Source: Desulfatitalea tepidiphila
GTDB lineage: Bacteria; Desulfobacterota; Desulfobacteria; Desulfobacterales; Desulfosarcinaceae
DNA length: 64,000 bases
Direction: 5' to 3'
Assembly: GCF_001293685.1 (NCBI RefSeq)
Contig: NZ_BCAG01000001.1
Span: forward strand, 186,001-250,000
The notes beneath the pieces were generated by a model. It made no database searches. It was given only the letters and a program-made list of their open reading frames with translations, and was not told where the DNA came from. The position numbers and the translations under genes were made by a program. Below are positions 1 to 8,497 of this stretch, piece by piece (position 1 is the stretch's first letter; each line of letters starts with the position of its first letter).

Positions 1-715
1 GGGTCTGCCCAAACAGCACGGTGTCTCGAATGGCGCCCATGGTGCAGAAGCGGCTCCGCTGGGCAAGAAAACCGACGGCCAATCCGACCACCAGCGCCAG
101 CAGCAGCGGCGCATGCATGGCGCCCGGCCCTTTGACACTATAGAACAACACACCGCTGCTGGGCTGGTCCTTGATTTGGGGAAAGACCAGCACCAGAGCC
201 AGGAATCCGATCATGATCAGCGGCAGCATCCAGCCCACGGCGGCGTGGGTCGCCTGGGTGCGGCCCAGGTTGTAGCCCTTTTTGAGAAAGAGGGTGCCGA
301 TCCAGATGCCGAAGGTCAAACCCAACAAACCCAGAATCGCATTGCCGTCTCCGCCGGCCAGGCGCAGCACGGCCCGCCACGGACAACCGAGGAAGACCAG
401 GGCGCCGATCATGGCAAAGACGCCCAGCACGAACCGAACGATGGGTGCCGATCCGACCCGGGGCCGATACTCTCTGAAAAGATAGGCGGCGATCAGCGAA
501 CCGATCACGAAGCCGATGATTTCCGGGCGCATGTACTGCACCACCGCTGCACGGTGCAGGCCTAAGGCACCGGCGATATCGCGTTCGAAACAGGCCACGC
601 AGATGCCCATGTTGCCCGGGTTGCCCAGTTTCTGAAGCAACGGGGCCAGAATGCCGATCACAGCGCCGACGCCGATGATTCCCCATCGCGTCGCAAAAAT
701 GTTTCTCCCCTGCAT
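1..715 (-). CDS. YedE-type (selenium-metabolism-associated) membrane protein, partial
   Basis: The gene reads leftward and runs off the window edge, so only the first ~238 residues are seen. The start is ATG at 715, preceded by AAGGAGG about 8 bases upstream. The translation is strongly hydrophobic with several membrane segments. It contains GNPGNMGICVACFERD near residue 31 and FLGCPWRAVLRLAGGDGNA near residue 93, the conserved Cys motifs of the YeeE/YedE transporter family, in the subgroup often associated with selenium metabolism. Substrate (selenium or sulfur species) is inferred from the family only. It follows the activase gene by ~190 bases and may belong to the same transcription unit. 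An Arg-rich overlapping frame at 138-686 is a shadow of it. Confidence 0.8.
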   Translation of the reverse strand, partial: MQGRNIFATRWGIIGVGAVIGILAPLLQKLGNPGNMGICVACFERDIAGALGLHRAAVVQYMRPEIIGFVIGSLIAAYLFREYRPRVGSAPIVRFVLGVFAMIGALVFLGCPWRAVLRLAGGDGNAILGLLGLTFGIWIGTLFLKKGYNLGRTQATHAAVGWMLPLIMIGFLALVLVFPQIKDQPSSGVLFYSVKGPGAMHAPLLLALVVGLAVGFLAQRSRFCTMGAIRDTVLFGQT

Positions 716-903
716 CAATTCAACCTCCTTTTTTGATGTCCCACTCCGTTTCATCCTGACATATGTAAAGACGGCCTCTTACGATTCAGATGCTTGATTT
801 CTTCTATTGCTCGAAAAAGAGTTTTTGGCTCCCTTTGAAGGTGCCGCTGCATGCGTTCCTGTCTGTCCCGGATTGCCCGAGGGCGCCATCGGTCTTCCAC
901 CGT

Positions 904-1662
904 TTACTGCGACTCCAGAGCCAGCAAGGCCGCACCCAGGGCCCCGGCAAATTGTGAGTGCTCGTGGTAAAGGACGGTTCGGCCCAGTTTCTGCGCCAGC
1001 AGGGCACGCAGGCACGGGTTTTTGGCGACCCCACCGGTAAATACAATATCCCCTGAGGGGGATACCCGTTGGATCATGGCCGCCACCCGGCGCATGACAC
1101 TGGCGTGAAGGCCCAGGGCGATTTGGCGGCGATCTTGACCTTTGGCAATCAGCGAAGTGACCTCCGATTCGGCGAAGACCGTGCACATGCTCGAAATGGT
1201 GATTTCTTTTTCCGCCAGAAGCGCTTCGTCACCGAAAGCATCGATCTCAAAACCCAATGTGCGCGCCATGATCTCAAGGAATTTACCGGTGCCGGCGGCG
1301 CAGCGGTCGTTCATTTCAAATTTTTTCACTTTTCCGTTGTCGAACAAGGCGATGGCCTTGCTGTCCTGGCCGCCGATATCGAGCACGCTGCGAGCTTCGG
1401 GGAAAAGTGTGCGGGCTCCCCGGGCGTGCGCCTTGATCTCGGTCACCGTTGGAGCTTCGAATGCTATTTCCAGAAGATTACGACCGTAACCGGTAGCCAT
1501 GATGCGGTCGCATTCGATGCCATTGAGCAGGCGTTTGGTGTCGCTCATGGGGTCAAAGCCGGTATCGGTCTTCAGGCGATGGGTGATTTCTCCGGTTGAA
1601 TCCACCACCACGAGTTCAATCGTTCGGGAGCCGATGTCGATGCCGGCAAAACGGTCGTTCAT
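904..1662 (-). CDS. Acyl-CoA dehydratase/double-cubane reductase activator ATPase (BadF/BadG/HgdC family)
   Basis: A 252-residue ASKHA-fold ATPase. The N-terminus has FAGIDIGSRTIELVVVD (phosphate-binding loop). DIGGQDSKAI is the second phosphate motif. The Cys residues in DRCAAGTGKFLE and SSMCTVFAESEV are those that hold the intersubunit [4Fe-4S] cluster in HgdC-type archerases. Such proteins are homodimers that use ATP hydrolysis to inject a low-potential electron into a partner. The partner is almost certainly the reductase gene that ends 7 bases upstream (1670-2950). I chose ATG 1662 because the family begins at this residue; an upstream in-frame extension to 1725 lies inside the neighbouring gene. 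The length is normal for the family. Confidence 0.9.
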   Translation of the reverse strand: MNDRFAGIDIGSRTIELVVVDSTGEITHRLKTDTGFDPMSDTKRLLNGIECDRIMATGYGRNLLEIAFEAPTVTEIKAHARGARTLFPEARSVLDIGGQDSKAIALFDNGKVKKFEMNDRCAAGTGKFLEIMARTLGFEIDAFGDEALLAEKEITISSMCTVFAESEVTSLIAKGQDRRQIALGLHASVMRRVAAMIQRVSPSGDIVFTGGVAKNPCLRALLAQKLGRTVLYHEHSQFAGALGAALLALESQ

Positions 1663-1669
1663 CCTTTTG

Positions 1670-2950
1670 CTATCCTTTGATTTGTTCGATGAACGCTTCC
1701 ACGCGCGTCTTGAGCTGCCCGGCATCTTCCATGCTGTAGTCGGTCTCGATGCGCAGGCAGGGGATATTTTTTTTCTCGAGGGCCTTCTCCACGGGTATGG
1801 CTTCCATCAGGTAGGGCTGGCAGAACTGCAAGCCGTAATGGATGACGCCGTCGGCCTTGTAGGCGGCGGCCATCTCTTCGATATGGGCCAGGCGATCGGG
1901 GTTGGGGGTGAAGATGGCGCAATCCACCTGGTAATAGCGATCCACGATGGCGGCCATCATCTCCTCGACCGTTTGGCCCGATGCGTCGGTGAGGTTGCGG
2001 GTGCCCCGTTCGCCCACGCACGACTCCTCTCCCACGATAACGGCGCCCGAAGTCTCCACGATAAAAGGCAGTTTCCAGTTGGGAACAGCCTGGGGACAGC
2101 CGGAGACCAGGATGCGGGGCGTGCCGGCCGGGCAGGTGCCCTTTTTCTCCGCGATGCGGTTTTCCAGCTCGTCGCAGATTTTGTTCACCGATTCTGTGAA
2201 ACGCGCCGGGTTGTCGTAGAAGAAGACCTGGTTGACCAATAGGGCATCCAGGCCGGATACGGGGACAGGATCTGCTTTCCGCAAAGCTGACAATCGGTGT
2301 AAGGCAGCCCGTTTGGCATTGACGGTGCCGATGGCCGCTTTCAAGGATTCAGCCGTGATCTTCACACCGGTGAGCGTTTCCATGGCCGTTTTGAAACGGA
2401 AGTATTCATTTTGGAGCAATGCCCGGCCGTTTTCTGATTTGACTTGGGGCAGGTCCATCACATAGAGGTTGCTCACCAGTTGGCCCAGCGTTTCATAGGC
2501 TTTCTTCTTGCCGTCGCAGGTGTTTTCGCCGACAATCATGTCCGCGCTCTCCAGGTAGGGGCACACCTTACCCAGCTTGAACCCGAACGAAGACTTGATC
2601 AGGGCGCACGTGTTGCGCGGCAGCAATTTTTCCACCTCCTCCATGGCGAAATCGGCACCCGAACAGAGGCCCACCAGGGTGGCGTTGGCCGCCAGTACCA
2701 GCTCCTCTGGGACAAACACGCAATAAGAGCCGACGATTTTGCGTCCGGCAGCCTTTTCATCCATCAACTCCTTGATGCGCAGGCCGTGCACTTCGCTCAT
2801 GACGAAATCGAAGTAGGCCATGCCTTCGGGGCGGTTCTTTTGCGCCAGATAGATCTCCTGGTAGGCACTGCCCAGTACGCCCAGCAGCGCATCGTGGGCT
2901 TCCAGATCGAGGCCCAGTTCGGTCCACATGGAACGGTAATTGTCGCTCAT
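1670..2950 (-). CDS. Double-cubane-cluster-type reductase (HgdB/YjiM-like 2-hydroxyacyl-CoA dehydratase family)
   Basis: A 426-residue HgdB-family protein. It carries many conserved Cys residues: GSYCVF, LCSGADF, NTCALIK, KVCPYLE, ENTCDGKKK, GCPQAVPNW, EESCVGERGT and QFCQPY. A single HgdB-like polypeptide paired with one activase, with no second dehydratase subunit, matches the double-cubane-cluster reductases (E. coli YjiM type). In characterised members an [Fe8S9] double cubane reduces small molecules with ATP-driven electrons. The natural substrate is unknown. The start is ATG 2950 with AGAAAGGAA upstream, rather than an in-frame codon at 2980. The next gene (activase) starts 7 bases downstream, so the two are co-translated. 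A nifB-type gene lies just upstream. Confidence 0.85.
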   Translation of the reverse strand: MSDNYRSMWTELGLDLEAHDALLGVLGSAYQEIYLAQKNRPEGMAYFDFVMSEVHGLRIKELMDEKAAGRKIVGSYCVFVPEELVLAANATLVGLCSGADFAMEEVEKLLPRNTCALIKSSFGFKLGKVCPYLESADMIVGENTCDGKKKAYETLGQLVSNLYVMDLPQVKSENGRALLQNEYFRFKTAMETLTGVKITAESLKAAIGTVNAKRAALHRLSALRKADPVPVSGLDALLVNQVFFYDNPARFTESVNKICDELENRIAEKKGTCPAGTPRILVSGCPQAVPNWKLPFIVETSGAVIVGEESCVGERGTRNLTDASGQTVEEMMAAIVDRYYQVDCAIFTPNPDRLAHIEEMAAAYKADGVIHYGLQFCQPYLMEAIPVEKALEKKNIPCLRIETDYSMEDAGQLKTRVEAFIEQIKG

Positions 2951-2972
2951 GATGATAATTTCCTTTCTGAGT

Positions 2973-2996
2973 ATTCTCATTCAAGCGCATGAGAAT
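2973..2996. promoter_or_regulatory. Inverted repeat ahead of the double-cubane reductase gene
   Basis: ATTCTCAT (2973-2980) and ATGAGAAT (2989-2996) form a perfect 8-base inverted repeat with an 8-base spacer in the 63-base gap between the nifB-type gene and the reductase gene, about 25 bases before the reductase start. It could be an operator or an RNA hairpin. No T-run follows on the minus strand, so a terminator is unlikely. Confidence 0.4.
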
Positions 2997-3013
2997 GAGA
3001 CATGTGAATTCCT

Positions 3014-3865
3014 TCAACACTCGAACCGGATCATATGATCCTCATTCAATTTTCCTGCGGCATCCGACCGGCACCTCTGGCAATGGCGCATTTGCGGCAC
3101 ATATCGGCCGGCCTGCATTTGAAGCCTCTTCATTTGCGATGTGGATGGCGGCGCGGTATTTTCCATGGGTGTTGCGGGCAGGGGAATGAGGGGCAGCAGG
3201 TTCATCAGATCCACGCCCAACCGATGCAAGCGTTTGGCCAGAAAGAGGATATGATGCATGTTCATACCGGGAACCACCACACTGTTGATTTTGACGGTGA
3301 AATGCTTCTCTTTCAACAAAGCAACCGCTTCCATTTGTCGGTCGATCAGCAACTGCGCCGCTTCAACGCCATGCAGCATTTTTCCCCCGAACTGGACCCT
3401 TTGGTATAGAAGTGACCCGATGCCTGGATCGATAGCGTTGATCGTGACCGTGACAAAACGAACGTCAAGCGCCTGAAGGTCGCCGATGACCTCCTTGATC
3501 ATCAAGCCATTGGTTGAGACGCACAAGGCGATATCGGAATGGGCGCGGCGGATGAGCTGGAAAGTACGGAGGGTGAGTTCCGGATCATCAAATGCATCTC
3601 CCGGACCGGCGATGCCGGCCACGGTGATGTACGGCATGTTCGCCAGGGCTATCTCCAAGCGAGTCAGCGCTTCGTCCGGGGTGATTGTCCTGCTGCAGAC
3701 ACCGGGCCGGTTTTCATTGGGGCACGCATGATCGCGCCGGCAATAGACACATTGAATGTTGCACGAAGGTGCCACGGGCAGGTGAATGCGGCCATACCGG
3801 GAATGGTCTTTTGAAAAGAAGCAGGGATGATGAGCCGTGGAGGATCGGGAATTCGGGCGATGCAT
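3014..3865 (-). CDS. nifB: NifB-type radical SAM protein
   Basis: A 283-residue protein with the NifB signature. It has the radical-SAM cluster motif CNIQCVYC near residue 36, then CPNENRPGVCS, the SAM-site motif AGPGDAFDD near residue 86, and a C-terminal HCQRCRSDAAGKL matching the NifB HCxxCRxDAxG motif. It lacks the C-terminal NifX-like domain, so it is the short form of NifB. NifB carbide-inserts and fuses two [4Fe-4S] units into the [Fe8S9C] precursor of nitrogenase cofactor. No nifH/D/K/E/N genes are in the window. Its neighbour is instead a double-cubane reductase. ATG 3865 abuts the TAA of the membrane-ferredoxin gene, indicating one operon. Confidence 0.85.
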   Translation of the reverse strand: MHRPNSRSSTAHHPCFFSKDHSRYGRIHLPVAPSCNIQCVYCRRDHACPNENRPGVCSRTITPDEALTRLEIALANMPYITVAGIAGPGDAFDDPELTLRTFQLIRRAHSDIALCVSTNGLMIKEVIGDLQALDVRFVTVTINAIDPGIGSLLYQRVQFGGKMLHGVEAAQLLIDRQMEAVALLKEKHFTVKINSVVVPGMNMHHILFLAKRLHRLGVDLMNLLPLIPLPATPMENTAPPSTSQMKRLQMQAGRYVPQMRHCQRCRSDAAGKLNEDHMIRFEC

Positions 3866-4672
3866 TTAGCGTCCTTTCGGCAGTCGACCGATCTTGATGG
3901 CATCCTGGGGGCATGCCGAAAGGCAGTCGCAGCAGTTGGTACAGTTGGCTTCCGCTGGTCGCGTACCCATTGGGCAGACTTTGATGCATTTATTGCAATC
4001 ATTGCAGCGATCGGTTTTGAAGACCCCGAAAAGGGCAATGGGCTTTATCCATTCCAGAACCCCGCCCGTTGGGCAGAATAAACGACACCAGGCATTGGCC
4101 ATCAGGAGACCGAAGGCCAAGACACCCAGAACCACAAAAGTGCGTACGAGCCAGATGAGGTTGGCGTGCTCAAAGGTCAAGCGGATGGATTCGAAAAATC
4201 CGCCGACTCGAATCGGCACCACTTCCCGGGGTTGACCTCCCGGCAGCCAGACATAGAGAGCGGCCGCCGATGCGGTCAACAGCAGATAGGGAAACATGCG
4301 GGTAAAGGTGTGCCGGATGCGCAGTTTGAATGGCGCGAGATGCCCCAGCATCTGATTGACCAGGGCTCCCGGGCAGGCCCATCCGCAGAACGCCCTTCCA
4401 AAAATCACCACGGAAAGAGGCAGTAGCAACCAAAATCCCCAAAAGACGGTGAAGAGGCGGCCGTGACACGTAATGACCGGGCAGTTCTGGCAGCTCACGT
4501 AAGGCACGATGAAAGGGCAGCGGAAAATGCCGTAAAAGGACCATTGGCCGATGACGGCCGCGATGGCCGATTGGCACAAACGGCGCCACCAGATGAGACC
4601 CATCCCTGCAAAAGACTTTTTTTCGCCGGCGCTTTTCGGTACGGCGGGTATCGTCCTGGCTGTCTCAAGCAT
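3866..4672 (-). CDS. NapH/NosR-like membrane 4Fe-4S protein
   Basis: A 268-residue polytopic membrane protein. It has about five hydrophobic segments, the CxxCP motifs SCQNCPVITCHG and CGWACPGALVNQ typical of NapH/NosR-type proteins, a further FCPTGG motif, and two C-terminal [4Fe-4S] motifs, CNDCNKCIKVCPMG and CTNCCDCLSACPQD. Such proteins pass electrons between the quinone pool or periplasm and cytoplasmic ferredoxins. It overlaps the upstream ModA-like gene by 8 bases and is followed directly by the nifB-type gene. A role in feeding electrons to this cluster's metalloenzyme is inference from position. Confidence 0.82.
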   Translation of the reverse strand: MLETARTIPAVPKSAGEKKSFAGMGLIWWRRLCQSAIAAVIGQWSFYGIFRCPFIVPYVSCQNCPVITCHGRLFTVFWGFWLLLPLSVVIFGRAFCGWACPGALVNQMLGHLAPFKLRIRHTFTRMFPYLLLTASAAALYVWLPGGQPREVVPIRVGGFFESIRLTFEHANLIWLVRTFVVLGVLAFGLLMANAWCRLFCPTGGVLEWIKPIALFGVFKTDRCNDCNKCIKVCPMGTRPAEANCTNCCDCLSACPQDAIKIGRLPKGR

Positions 4673-5561
4673 CTTTCACTCCCAGGGTCTCGACCAGTTG
4701 ACGGCCTTCGTCGGAGATGGCGGGGATGAATCCGGCCTGTTCAAAAAAGGATTGGCCCTCCTCTGAGAGGATAAAATCCACGTACCGATCTGCCAGGGCA
4801 CGATCCCGGGCCTCTTTCATGACGCCGATGGTAAAAGTGAGCGGCGGCGGGGGAAAGTATTGGGCCGGAATGGGGATGACCTCCGACCGGTCCCTGAAGA
4901 GCGGCATCCGGGTAAGCCGGAATTCTACCACCGACACATCCCCCTTGCCGTCGATCAGCTCTTCCATGGTGCGTTGCACGCAGCTTCCTCGGATCACGGT
5001 GTTATTTATGACCTGATCCATCACCCCGGCTTTTTTCAGCAGACCGATGGCTGCCTGTCCCCCGGGAGGAGAGGCATCCGGCGCGAGAATCACCCTAACG
5101 CCTGGGCGGGCCAGGTCTTTGATATCCGAAATGCCTGCGGGATTACCCCTGGGCGTGACCATGACATAACGGGTAAAGCACAGTGGCTTGAAATAGATCA
5201 TCTTGCCGGCCGAGCGCAGCTTTTTGGCCAGGTCCAGCACCCGGCCGCCAAACACCTCGGTGGTGGCGCTGCCCAGCAGCGATTTGCCCAATGCGGCCGC
5301 GAAAGCCCCGGTATAGGCGATTTCGACCCCCGTCTTCTCCTTGTACCTTGCATTGGCCGGAATGAAGGCCTCGGCCAAACCGCCGCAGGACCATACCTGT
5401 AGTATTGAATGGGCACTTGTTGACGCGGCCGATCCCCTGGCGGGTGTCACCGCGCCCGCCGCTACAGCGGCAGCTCCGGTTAGAAACGCTCTTCGACTCA
5501 GAGTCGCAAGATCGGTTTGGATCATCTTTTCCCTTGCCGTTTCTCTCGCGTTGGCAGGCAT
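4665..5561 (-). CDS. Tat-exported ModA-like substrate-binding protein
   Basis: A 298-residue periplasmic binding protein of the ModA/type II family. It starts with a twin-arginine signal (SRRAFLTGAAAVAAGAV), then LQVWSCGGLAEAFIPANA, the usual first strand of oxyanion-binding proteins, and IPAQYFPPPPLTFTIGV and FILSEEGQSFFEQAGF near the C-terminus. No ABC permease or ATPase is adjacent; the next gene is a membrane ferredoxin. The ligand (molybdate, tungstate or another anion) cannot be told from sequence. The start could be ATG 5561 or ATG 5525, the latter giving a more usual signal-peptide length. It is the first gene of the leftward cluster. Confidence 0.78.
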   Translation of the reverse strand: MPANARETAREKMIQTDLATLSRRAFLTGAAAVAAGAVTPARGSAASTSAHSILQVWSCGGLAEAFIPANARYKEKTGVEIAYTGAFAAALGKSLLGSATTEVFGGRVLDLAKKLRSAGKMIYFKPLCFTRYVMVTPRGNPAGISDIKDLARPGVRVILAPDASPPGGQAAIGLLKKAGVMDQVINNTVIRGSCVQRTMEELIDGKGDVSVVEFRLTRMPLFRDRSEVIPIPAQYFPPPPLTFTIGVMKEARDRALADRYVDFILSEEGQSFFEQAGFIPAISDEGRQLVETLGVKDA

Positions 5562-5625
5562 GAAATTTCACTCTTATCGCATGGGAAAAGCCTATTGTTC
5601 AAATTGGAACTTTAAATATTGATTT

Positions 5626-5644
5626 GAAATGCCATAGGCATTTC
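5626..5644. promoter_or_regulatory. Inverted repeat upstream of the ModA-like gene
   Basis: GAAATGCC, ATA, GGCATTTC is a perfect 8-base inverted repeat in the 137-base gap between the formate dehydrogenase gene end and the ModA-like gene start. No U-run follows on the minus strand, so an operator for the leftward cluster is more likely than a terminator. Confidence 0.4.
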
Positions 5645-5698
5645 CTATCGGATCGCCCACAATAGGAAAGAGGATTCCCAGGCCTGTGATTATGTCCA

Positions 5699-8497
5699 TC
5701 AGGTTATAGCGTAATCCCTATTTGAGGCTTCATTCGTGGGCTCGAGGGCTACTGCGCAAACCTTCAATTCAGGAATATGGCAAACCGGGTCCAGCGCCGC
5801 GTGGGTCAGCCTGTTGGCAGCTGCCGCCGCGAAGTGGAACGGAATAAAAACCACACCTGGTAGGATGTCGTTGGAAACTGAGGCCTTGGCCATGATAACG
5901 CCGCGCCGGGAGCGTATGCGGACCCGCTGGTCGTCGGATATGCCGATCCGGTGGGCATCTTGGATGGAGATTCCCACCTGGCACTCCGGAGCTCGCTCGT
6001 TGAGGCCGTTACTCTTCATGGTCATGGTGCCGGTGTGGTAGTGGTACAACAATCGGCCTGTGGTCAGCGTCAGGGGATAGGCCTCATCTGTCAGTTCGGC
6101 CGGCGGTTGAAACCCCACGGCATGAAAGCGGCCCAAACCCCTCGTGAACTGTCCAGTGTGAAGCACCGGCGTGCCGGGATGATCGAGGTCCGGACAGGGC
6201 CACGTCAGGCTCAAATTTTCGATGCGGTTATAAGAAATGCCTGCATATGAAGGGGTCACACTGCGCATTTCGTCAAAAATGCCTTGGGCATTCTTGTAAG
6301 CCATCGTTACCCCCATGCGGGTGGCAAGGTCGGCGATGATGTCCCAGTCGGAGCGGGCTTGGCCGGGAGCGGCGACGGCGCGGCGAACGCGTTGGACCCT
6401 GCGCTCGGTGTTGGTGAAGGTGCCTTCTTTCTCGGCGAAGCAGGCAGAGGGCAGCACCACGTGCGCCAATTGGGCGGTTTCAGTCAGAAAAATGTCTTGG
6501 ACCACCAGAAAATCGAGTTGCTTCAGGGCGGTTTCGGTATGGTTCAGGTCCGGGTCTGAGAGCATGGGGTTTTCACCGATGATGTAAAGTGCCTTGAGTT
6601 CGCCGTTATGGGCCTTTGGGATCATCTCGGTGGCCGTCCAGCCGGGCCGGGCGGGTAGATCGGTTGCGGCCCAGGCGTTTTCCATTTTTTTCAACACGGC
6701 GACGTCGATCACCGGTTGGTATCCACTGAAGACGTTGGGCAGCCCACCCATGTCACAGGCCCCCTGGACGTTGTTTTGACCCCGCAACGGGTTGACCCCT
6801 CCGCCCGGAATTCCCAGATTACCGGTGAGCATGGCCAGGTTGGCCAGGGATTTGACATTGTCGGTGCCGGTACTGTGCTGGGTGATGCCCATGCAGTAAA
6901 TTATGGCAGCAGGTTTGGATTGGGCGTATAGCCGTGCTGTGCTGACCAGTTCGTCGGCATCGATGCCCGTGATGGCCGCCACGACGTCGGGAGTATATTT
7001 TTCCACCATTTGTGCCAGCGCATCGAAGCCCTCGGTGCGGTTCCGGATAAAGTCTGCATCATGCAGTTTATCTTTGAGGATGATGTGCATCCAACCATTG
7101 ATCCAGGCCACGTCCGTGCCGGGCCGGGGGGTGAGCTTGTGCGCGGCGAAACGCGACAGAGGGATATTCCGGGGGTCGACGACGATCAACCGCGTTCCCC
7201 GGTAGCGTACGGCCCGCTTGATGCGCGACGCGATCACCGGGTGGGTTTCACTGCTGTTGGCGCCAGTCACCAGGATCACTTTGGATTGGTCGAGGTCGGC
7301 GATCGGATTGGTCATGGCGCCGCTGCCGAAACTGGCGGCAAGGCCAGCCACGGTAGAGGCGTGACATAGGCGGGCGCAATGGTCAACGTTATTGGTTTTG
7401 AGAACGGTTCGGGCAAATTTTTGAGCCAGGTAGTTTTCTTCGTTGGTGATCCGGGCGGAGACCAGTACGCCCATGGGGGCGTCGCCATGATCATCGCGGA
7501 TTTGCCTGAACCTGCGGGCTACCAAGTCCAATGCTTCATCCCACGAAGCTTTGCGGAATCGACCATTTTCCTTGATCAATGGATCGGTGAGCCTTTCGGC
7601 GGAGGAAATGAAGTGGTAGCCGAAGCGCCCTTTGACGCACAAACTACCGTGGTTGGGGGGCTCATCCACGCCGGTCACTTTGACTACGCGATTTTCTTTG
7701 ACATGGAGGTGGATCTGGCATCCCACGCCGCAATAGCTGCAAGTGGTGCGAACTTTATGGGTTTCCCATGGCCGCACGGCATAGCGCGCATCTTTTTCAA
7801 CGAGAGCGCCGACGGGGCAGGCTTGAACACATTCGCCACAGAACACGCACTCTGAATCTTTTAAGGGGCGGTCACCGCCGGTGATGATTTTGGCTGCCGG
7901 GCCCCGATAGCCGATGCTGATGGCGTCGTTGCATTGCACTTCGTTACATGCCTGGACACAGCGGCCGCATTGGATACAGCGGGAAAAGTCGCGCACGATG
8001 AAAGGGTTCACGGTCTCCAAGGGATAGCGGGTCGGGCCGGTGCCGAAACATCGACCGGTGACTTGGTACCGGTAGGCAAGATCCTGCAGCCGGCAATCGC
8101 CCCATACCGGGCAAAGGTCAAGACCGCCATCTTCTTCCTGCACCCTGAGCTGAAACGAGGTCCAATCCAGGTTGTCGTTGCAGCGAACGGCGCAGTTGTG
8201 GTTGCCGGAGCCGAGCATCAGCTGAATGATTTCCCGCCGGGCCATAATCACTGCGGATGATTCGGTTTGCACGCGCATGCCGGGGGCGGCCGGTGTGGTA
8301 CAAGCGGTGAGCAGGGTGCGTGCTCCCTCTACTTCGACCACGCAAATTCGGCAGGCACCGGTGGGGGTGACCCCCTTTAGCCAGCACAGGGTGGGGATGT
8401 CGATGCTGTGGCGTCGGGCCACTTCCAATAGCGTTTCACCATTTTCGAAGGGGAGTTGACGGCCGTTAATGAAGAGGGTTTGTGCAGGATTCGTCAT
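5699..8497 (-). CDS. fdhA: Formate dehydrogenase-like molybdopterin oxidoreductase, Cys type
   Basis: A 932-residue catalytic subunit. In order it has an N-terminal [2Fe-2S] ferredoxin domain (Cys near 38, 49, 52 and 66), a NuoG-like cluster region (~100-140), two [4Fe-4S] motifs (CIQCGRCVQAC near 174; CVFCGECVQACPVG near 217), the Mo/W-bisPGD [4Fe-4S] motif CSYCGVGC near 253, and the molybdopterin and dinucleotide-binding domains. The residue that ligates the metal is Cys378 in RLCHAST, not selenocysteine. This is the layout of cytoplasmic NAD- or ferredoxin-linked formate dehydrogenases. ATG 8497 overlaps the stop of the IscA-like gene (ATGA). Other molybdopterin substrates are possible, but position and motif favour formate. 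Confidence 0.88.
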   Translation of the reverse strand: MTNPAQTLFINGRQLPFENGETLLEVARRHSIDIPTLCWLKGVTPTGACRICVVEVEGARTLLTACTTPAAPGMRVQTESSAVIMARREIIQLMLGSGNHNCAVRCNDNLDWTSFQLRVQEEDGGLDLCPVWGDCRLQDLAYRYQVTGRCFGTGPTRYPLETVNPFIVRDFSRCIQCGRCVQACNEVQCNDAISIGYRGPAAKIITGGDRPLKDSECVFCGECVQACPVGALVEKDARYAVRPWETHKVRTTCSYCGVGCQIHLHVKENRVVKVTGVDEPPNHGSLCVKGRFGYHFISSAERLTDPLIKENGRFRKASWDEALDLVARRFRQIRDDHGDAPMGVLVSARITNEENYLAQKFARTVLKTNNVDHCARLCHASTVAGLAASFGSGAMTNPIADLDQSKVILVTGANSSETHPVIASRIKRAVRYRGTRLIVVDPRNIPLSRFAAHKLTPRPGTDVAWINGWMHIILKDKLHDADFIRNRTEGFDALAQMVEKYTPDVVAAITGIDADELVSTARLYAQSKPAAIIYCMGITQHSTGTDNVKSLANLAMLTGNLGIPGGGVNPLRGQNNVQGACDMGGLPNVFSGYQPVIDVAVLKKMENAWAATDLPARPGWTATEMIPKAHNGELKALYIIGENPMLSDPDLNHTETALKQLDFLVVQDIFLTETAQLAHVVLPSACFAEKEGTFTNTERRVQRVRRAVAAPGQARSDWDIIADLATRMGVTMAYKNAQGIFDEMRSVTPSYAGISYNRIENLSLTWPCPDLDHPGTPVLHTGQFTRGLGRFHAVGFQPPAELTDEAYPLTLTTGRLLYHYHTGTMTMKSNGLNERAPECQVGISIQDAHRIGISDDQRVRIRSRRGVIMAKASVSNDILPGVVFIPFHFAAAAANRLTHAALDPVCHIPELKVCAVALEPTNEASNRDYAIT

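Noticed and set aside
138-686. Arg-rich reading frame on the minus strand
   Set aside because: It is a shadow of the YedE-type gene, which occupies another minus frame with a good ribosome site, membrane helices and family motifs.
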